Source: Thysanoteuthis rhombus | Taxonomy: Eukaryota > Mollusca > Cephalopoda > Oegopsida > Thysanoteuthidae | Direction of reading: 5' to 3' | DNA length: 64,000 bases | NCBI GenBank assembly: GCA_963457665.1 | Contig: OY735203.1 | Location: 23,052,906 to 23,116,905 of the forward strand | Part shown: positions 61,500-64,000 of the stretch, in pieces | How positions within the stretch are numbered: position 1 is the stretch's first letter | How the letters are laid out: every line of letters begins with the position of its first letter | Program-made: the position numbers and the translations under genes | Notes under the pieces: generated by a model | Database searches by the model: none | What the model saw: only the letters and a program-made list of their open reading frames with translations | What the model was told of the DNA's origin: nothing

Positions 61500-62030
61500 C
61501 AAGCCTTGTTTTGGTCAATTTCCAAAAGTAACTGCTTCGATGAAGTGAGAGATTAGCATTGTTAAAATACGTGATGTCAAGGCCAAATGCACATTTCAGT
61601 CATTCCTTTGCGTTATGAAGGCTAACTCTTTCCACTTCATTCAACATATGCAATCCATGCTGCTCTGAAAGTTTGGATTGTGAAATTAGATATGTTGATT
61701 TATTGAGGAGATCCGATAACACCATTCAGCGTAACAACTGATTTCTCAGCTTCAATTCAGGTTCTTGTTATACTATCAAAACATGGTAAATGGGAATTCA
61801 TATGATCAATCAAGTAGCTTATAAGCATGCCTATCATCCATCGAAAAGGATTTTTAAACAGCAGTAAAAGCAAAATCAATGAATCTAACCTAAAGCCAAA
61901 TTTCGGTTCCTTATGAAAATATATCATATACAGGCCTTTTTCAATAGAGTATTTACGGAAACAATAAATGAACACGAACGATCTGATGTCTCAAGGTGAA
62001 TAAGAGGTGCAAAATGAAATATTCTTTCTG
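61500..62030. other. Unassigned DNA, hydrophobic minus-strand frame
   Basis: A minus-strand frame at 61757-61890 (LILLLLLFKNPF and following) follows an acceptor-like GGCTTTAG and ends at a stop. It could be coding but support is weak. Confidence 0.3.
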
Positions 62031-62036
62031 CTGGAT

Positions 62037-62252
62037 TTAACATCCATGAGCGTACTTGATGGTTTTCCAACGGAGTATAGACCTCTTATCTATTGGCAAA
62101 TGGGTGTGCAAGCATCCAAATTGAAGTAAAAGCGTGTATGCAGTTGCAGTCTCCTCCCATTCACCATAACACAGCCCCATCCAACGTCGAGTGTTTAAAT
62201 CTTTGAGATAATCTGCAATTAGTTTTCTTAACCAAAATACTGTTTTGTCTAA
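62037..62252 (-). CDS. Candidate exon, unknown
   Basis: A good acceptor (TTGTTCATAACTATGCAG) opens 71 codons starting LDKTVFWLRKLIADYLKDLN and including RRWMGLCYGEWEETATAYTL, to a stop at 62037. Possible internal donors are TTATG|GTGAAT and AAGAG|GTCTAT. Phase 0 entry matches the exit phase of the exon candidate at 62537-62610, so the two could be consecutive with a short intron of about 285 bp. No family is recognised. Confidence 0.45.
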   Translation of the reverse strand, partial: LDKTVFWLRKLIADYLKDLNTRRWMGLCYGEWEETATAYTLLLQFGCLHTHLPIDKRSILRWKTIKYAHGC

Positions 62253-62536
62253 CTGCATAGTTATGAACAAGACAAAATTTTTCAAAGAGTATTCGTGATA
62301 TTTTTCAAGAATGCAAACAAAAGTATTTGTTTTTAATTTATCGAATGTCGAGGTCGATGTGTATGTTATTGAAATATTGCTGGAACAAAATTCGGGTAAT
62401 TCAAAGAAAAAAAAATAATGGTCAAGCATATAATTCAAATTGATGTGCCTTCAGCATACAGTCCCAAATAAAATAATAACAAAACGACGAGAAGTCATAA
62501 AATAAAGAAGCCATGGAATGGCGAGAAAATAGTTAC

Positions 62537-62610
62537 CATCCGAATCTCCCAAAACGTATTATGATCTTCCAGTAAATGAAATATCATTCTTTGAAAAAAA
62601 GAGCGGACTT
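62537..62610 (-). CDS. Candidate 74-nt internal exon
   Basis: An acceptor (TTGTTTGGCAG) and a donor (CGGATG|GTAACT) bound the frame VRSFFQRMIFHLLEDHNTFW then EIRM, entering in phase 1 and leaving in phase 0. It fits the next candidate exon (62252) in phase. No family is recognised. Confidence 0.45.
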
Positions 62611-62619
62611 CTGCCAAAC

Positions 62620-63480
62620 AATTATTATGGTTATCGGGAGTATAATTATGCATACTGCATATTGGCAGATGGGAGGCAATAAGCATTTAGAATGCAAATA
62701 ACCATCGTTTCATACCGAAGTAAAAAGAAATATAATAGATATGATAATTTCCCTTGGGAGAGAAGAGCACCGAATGTTGCAAATGTCTCCTATACAATAC
62801 TGGAAGATGTCTATGATGCTTTAAAAATTTTTACTTCTGTAGCTGCTGCTACATCAGCAGCTACTTCTATTTCAACAACTGTTCATAATCATATCAACTA
62901 TTGATACTTTTATTAGCATAAATTCTTCTTTAACACAGTGTAGAATATTAACACGCAAATAGCTAATTGAACATAAACACAGCTACGATAAGTAATACTG
63001 TATGAGTAAGACGATAATAAGTATAAGCAAGGGTTGTAGAATACGTATTGGAAATAATAAAATACGTATTGAGGTATGATTCAGATCAGTTTTTTGGTCC
63101 ATCAAGGAGCTTGATTTATAAGAAAGGAATTTGAAGAGAACAAAAATTGTTAACGAAGGTTTGAATCCATGCAAGGATGCTTGAAACTAATAAAGGCCTC
63201 GTGGTTTTTCTCAAAAAAGTTGCAATATAAGAATGGCGTTGCCTGGGAAAAAATAACTTCAATATAACAACGTAGGGAATCAAATCAAATTCGGTACCTA
63301 GACCTGTAAGGTGAAATCGCTTCCCTCAGGTTAGACGATACTGAAATTGTCCAGAATCCAAATTGCAGTTTGGAAAATATTCACAATTACATGACGAATA
63401 TTACCTACTAAGCAAATCAATTATTGCTCGGAAGAATAGTGATAGGATGGATGCTAAATCTATATCAAAGTGATTCAATC
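62620..63480. other. Unassigned DNA
   Basis: A plus-strand frame at 62692-62904 (about 70 codons) ends in an alanine/threonine/serine-rich stretch. No splice support. Confidence 0.4.
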
Positions 63481-63539
63481 GTGAAATTTTTCCAGAGCCT
63501 TCAAGTACGGTTATACAATCATTTTTTTCTTCTGATTAG

Positions 63540-63702
63540 GGGTAAATGCACCACCCAACGTCTACAAGAAGAACAAAAAAGTTGCAAGAAAAAAAACAGA
63601 GGAACTGATAAAATTATGTCCATGGTCGTAATTAAAGAAATAGAAACAAAAAACATACACGTATTGGTTAGTCGGACTGGTAACCAGAAAATACGACAAT
63701 AA
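63540..63702 (+). CDS. Candidate exon, basic segment
   Basis: A strong acceptor (TTTTTTTCTTCTGATTAG) is followed by two open frames. One reads GKCTTQRLQEEQKSCKKKNR and continues to a stop at 63702. The other reads VNAPPNVYKKNKKVARKK. The lysine-rich composition partly reflects A-runs. Frame and function are uncertain. Confidence 0.3.
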
Positions 63703-63955
63703 CCTACATACAAGTATCATGGAATACCTGAAAAGGTTCACAATATACAAAACTGTGGAATTTTCATATCAAACATACCTACGAAAAAAATGCATTGTAG
63801 CAGTAAGGTATCTTATTGGCACCATATTGGAATACATTTCACAGGAATATTCACTCAATGGTAGCAGACTTTTAAACCCCATCGTTGATATTTACCTTCC
63901 CCAAGATTTGCCAGATCATACTATCATGAGTGAAGCGGATCCAATACTATTTTGA
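63696..63955 (+). CDS. Open frame with faint histone-fold-like motif
   Basis: The frame contains VAVRYLIGTILEYISQE, which resembles the central H2A helix (VYLAAVLEYLTAE). Spacing of the following RLLNP relative to the H2A IIPRHL is about ten residues too short. It runs to a stop at 63955 and may extend upstream. It may be an eroded histone-like copy or a coincidence. Confidence 0.25.
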
Positions 63956-64000
63956 CAAGTCTAGCTCATCACATAATCTTATATTCTGTACGCCATAGTT

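Overview
This is AT-rich metazoan DNA, with no bacterial or viral gene layout. The reasons are very long (TA)n, (GA)n, (GT)n, (GATA)n and (GACA)n microsatellites, many truncated non-LTR retrotransposons, a tRNA-derived SINE-like family, and only short open frames that end at GT/AG splice-like sites. A lophotrochozoan invertebrate (flatworm or mollusc) would fit, because hammerhead-bearing SINEs and RTE-clade LINEs are known there, but the sequence alone does not fix the taxon. Most of the window reads as intronic or intergenic DNA.

Layout. 1-9 kb: microsatellites, including a tract enclosed by a 61-bp inverted repeat, and a degenerate minisatellite near 4.8-5.1 kb. 9-11.3 kb: a diverged direct duplication and several short minus-strand exon candidates. 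12-22 kb: 5'-truncated RTE fragments on both strands, an AAT-tailed repeat and more TA tracts. 22.6-25.6 kb: two minisatellites of about 35-36 bp period. 27-28 kb: three SINE-like copies whose minus strands carry a type I hammerhead ribozyme fold. 29.7-30.3 kb: a second, different LINE fragment. 31-47 kb: sparse exon candidates, another minisatellite and a fourth SINE fragment. 52.8-53.5 kb: a frameshifted hAT transposase C-terminus. 54.6-55.2 kb: the best plus-strand RTE 3' end. 57.9-64 kb: an intact membrane-type open frame, minus-strand exon candidates and large TA/GT tracts.

No complete host gene can be assembled. The best host exon is 46984-47117 on the minus strand, with a branch-point-like motif, acceptor, 44 codons and donor. 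Its outgoing phase is compatible with the 31616 exon, but no function is recognised. All transposable element copies seen are broken. The most interesting structure is the hammerhead: copies A (26985-27040) and C (27901-27956) have lesions at different core positions, so their consensus is a complete canonical ribozyme.
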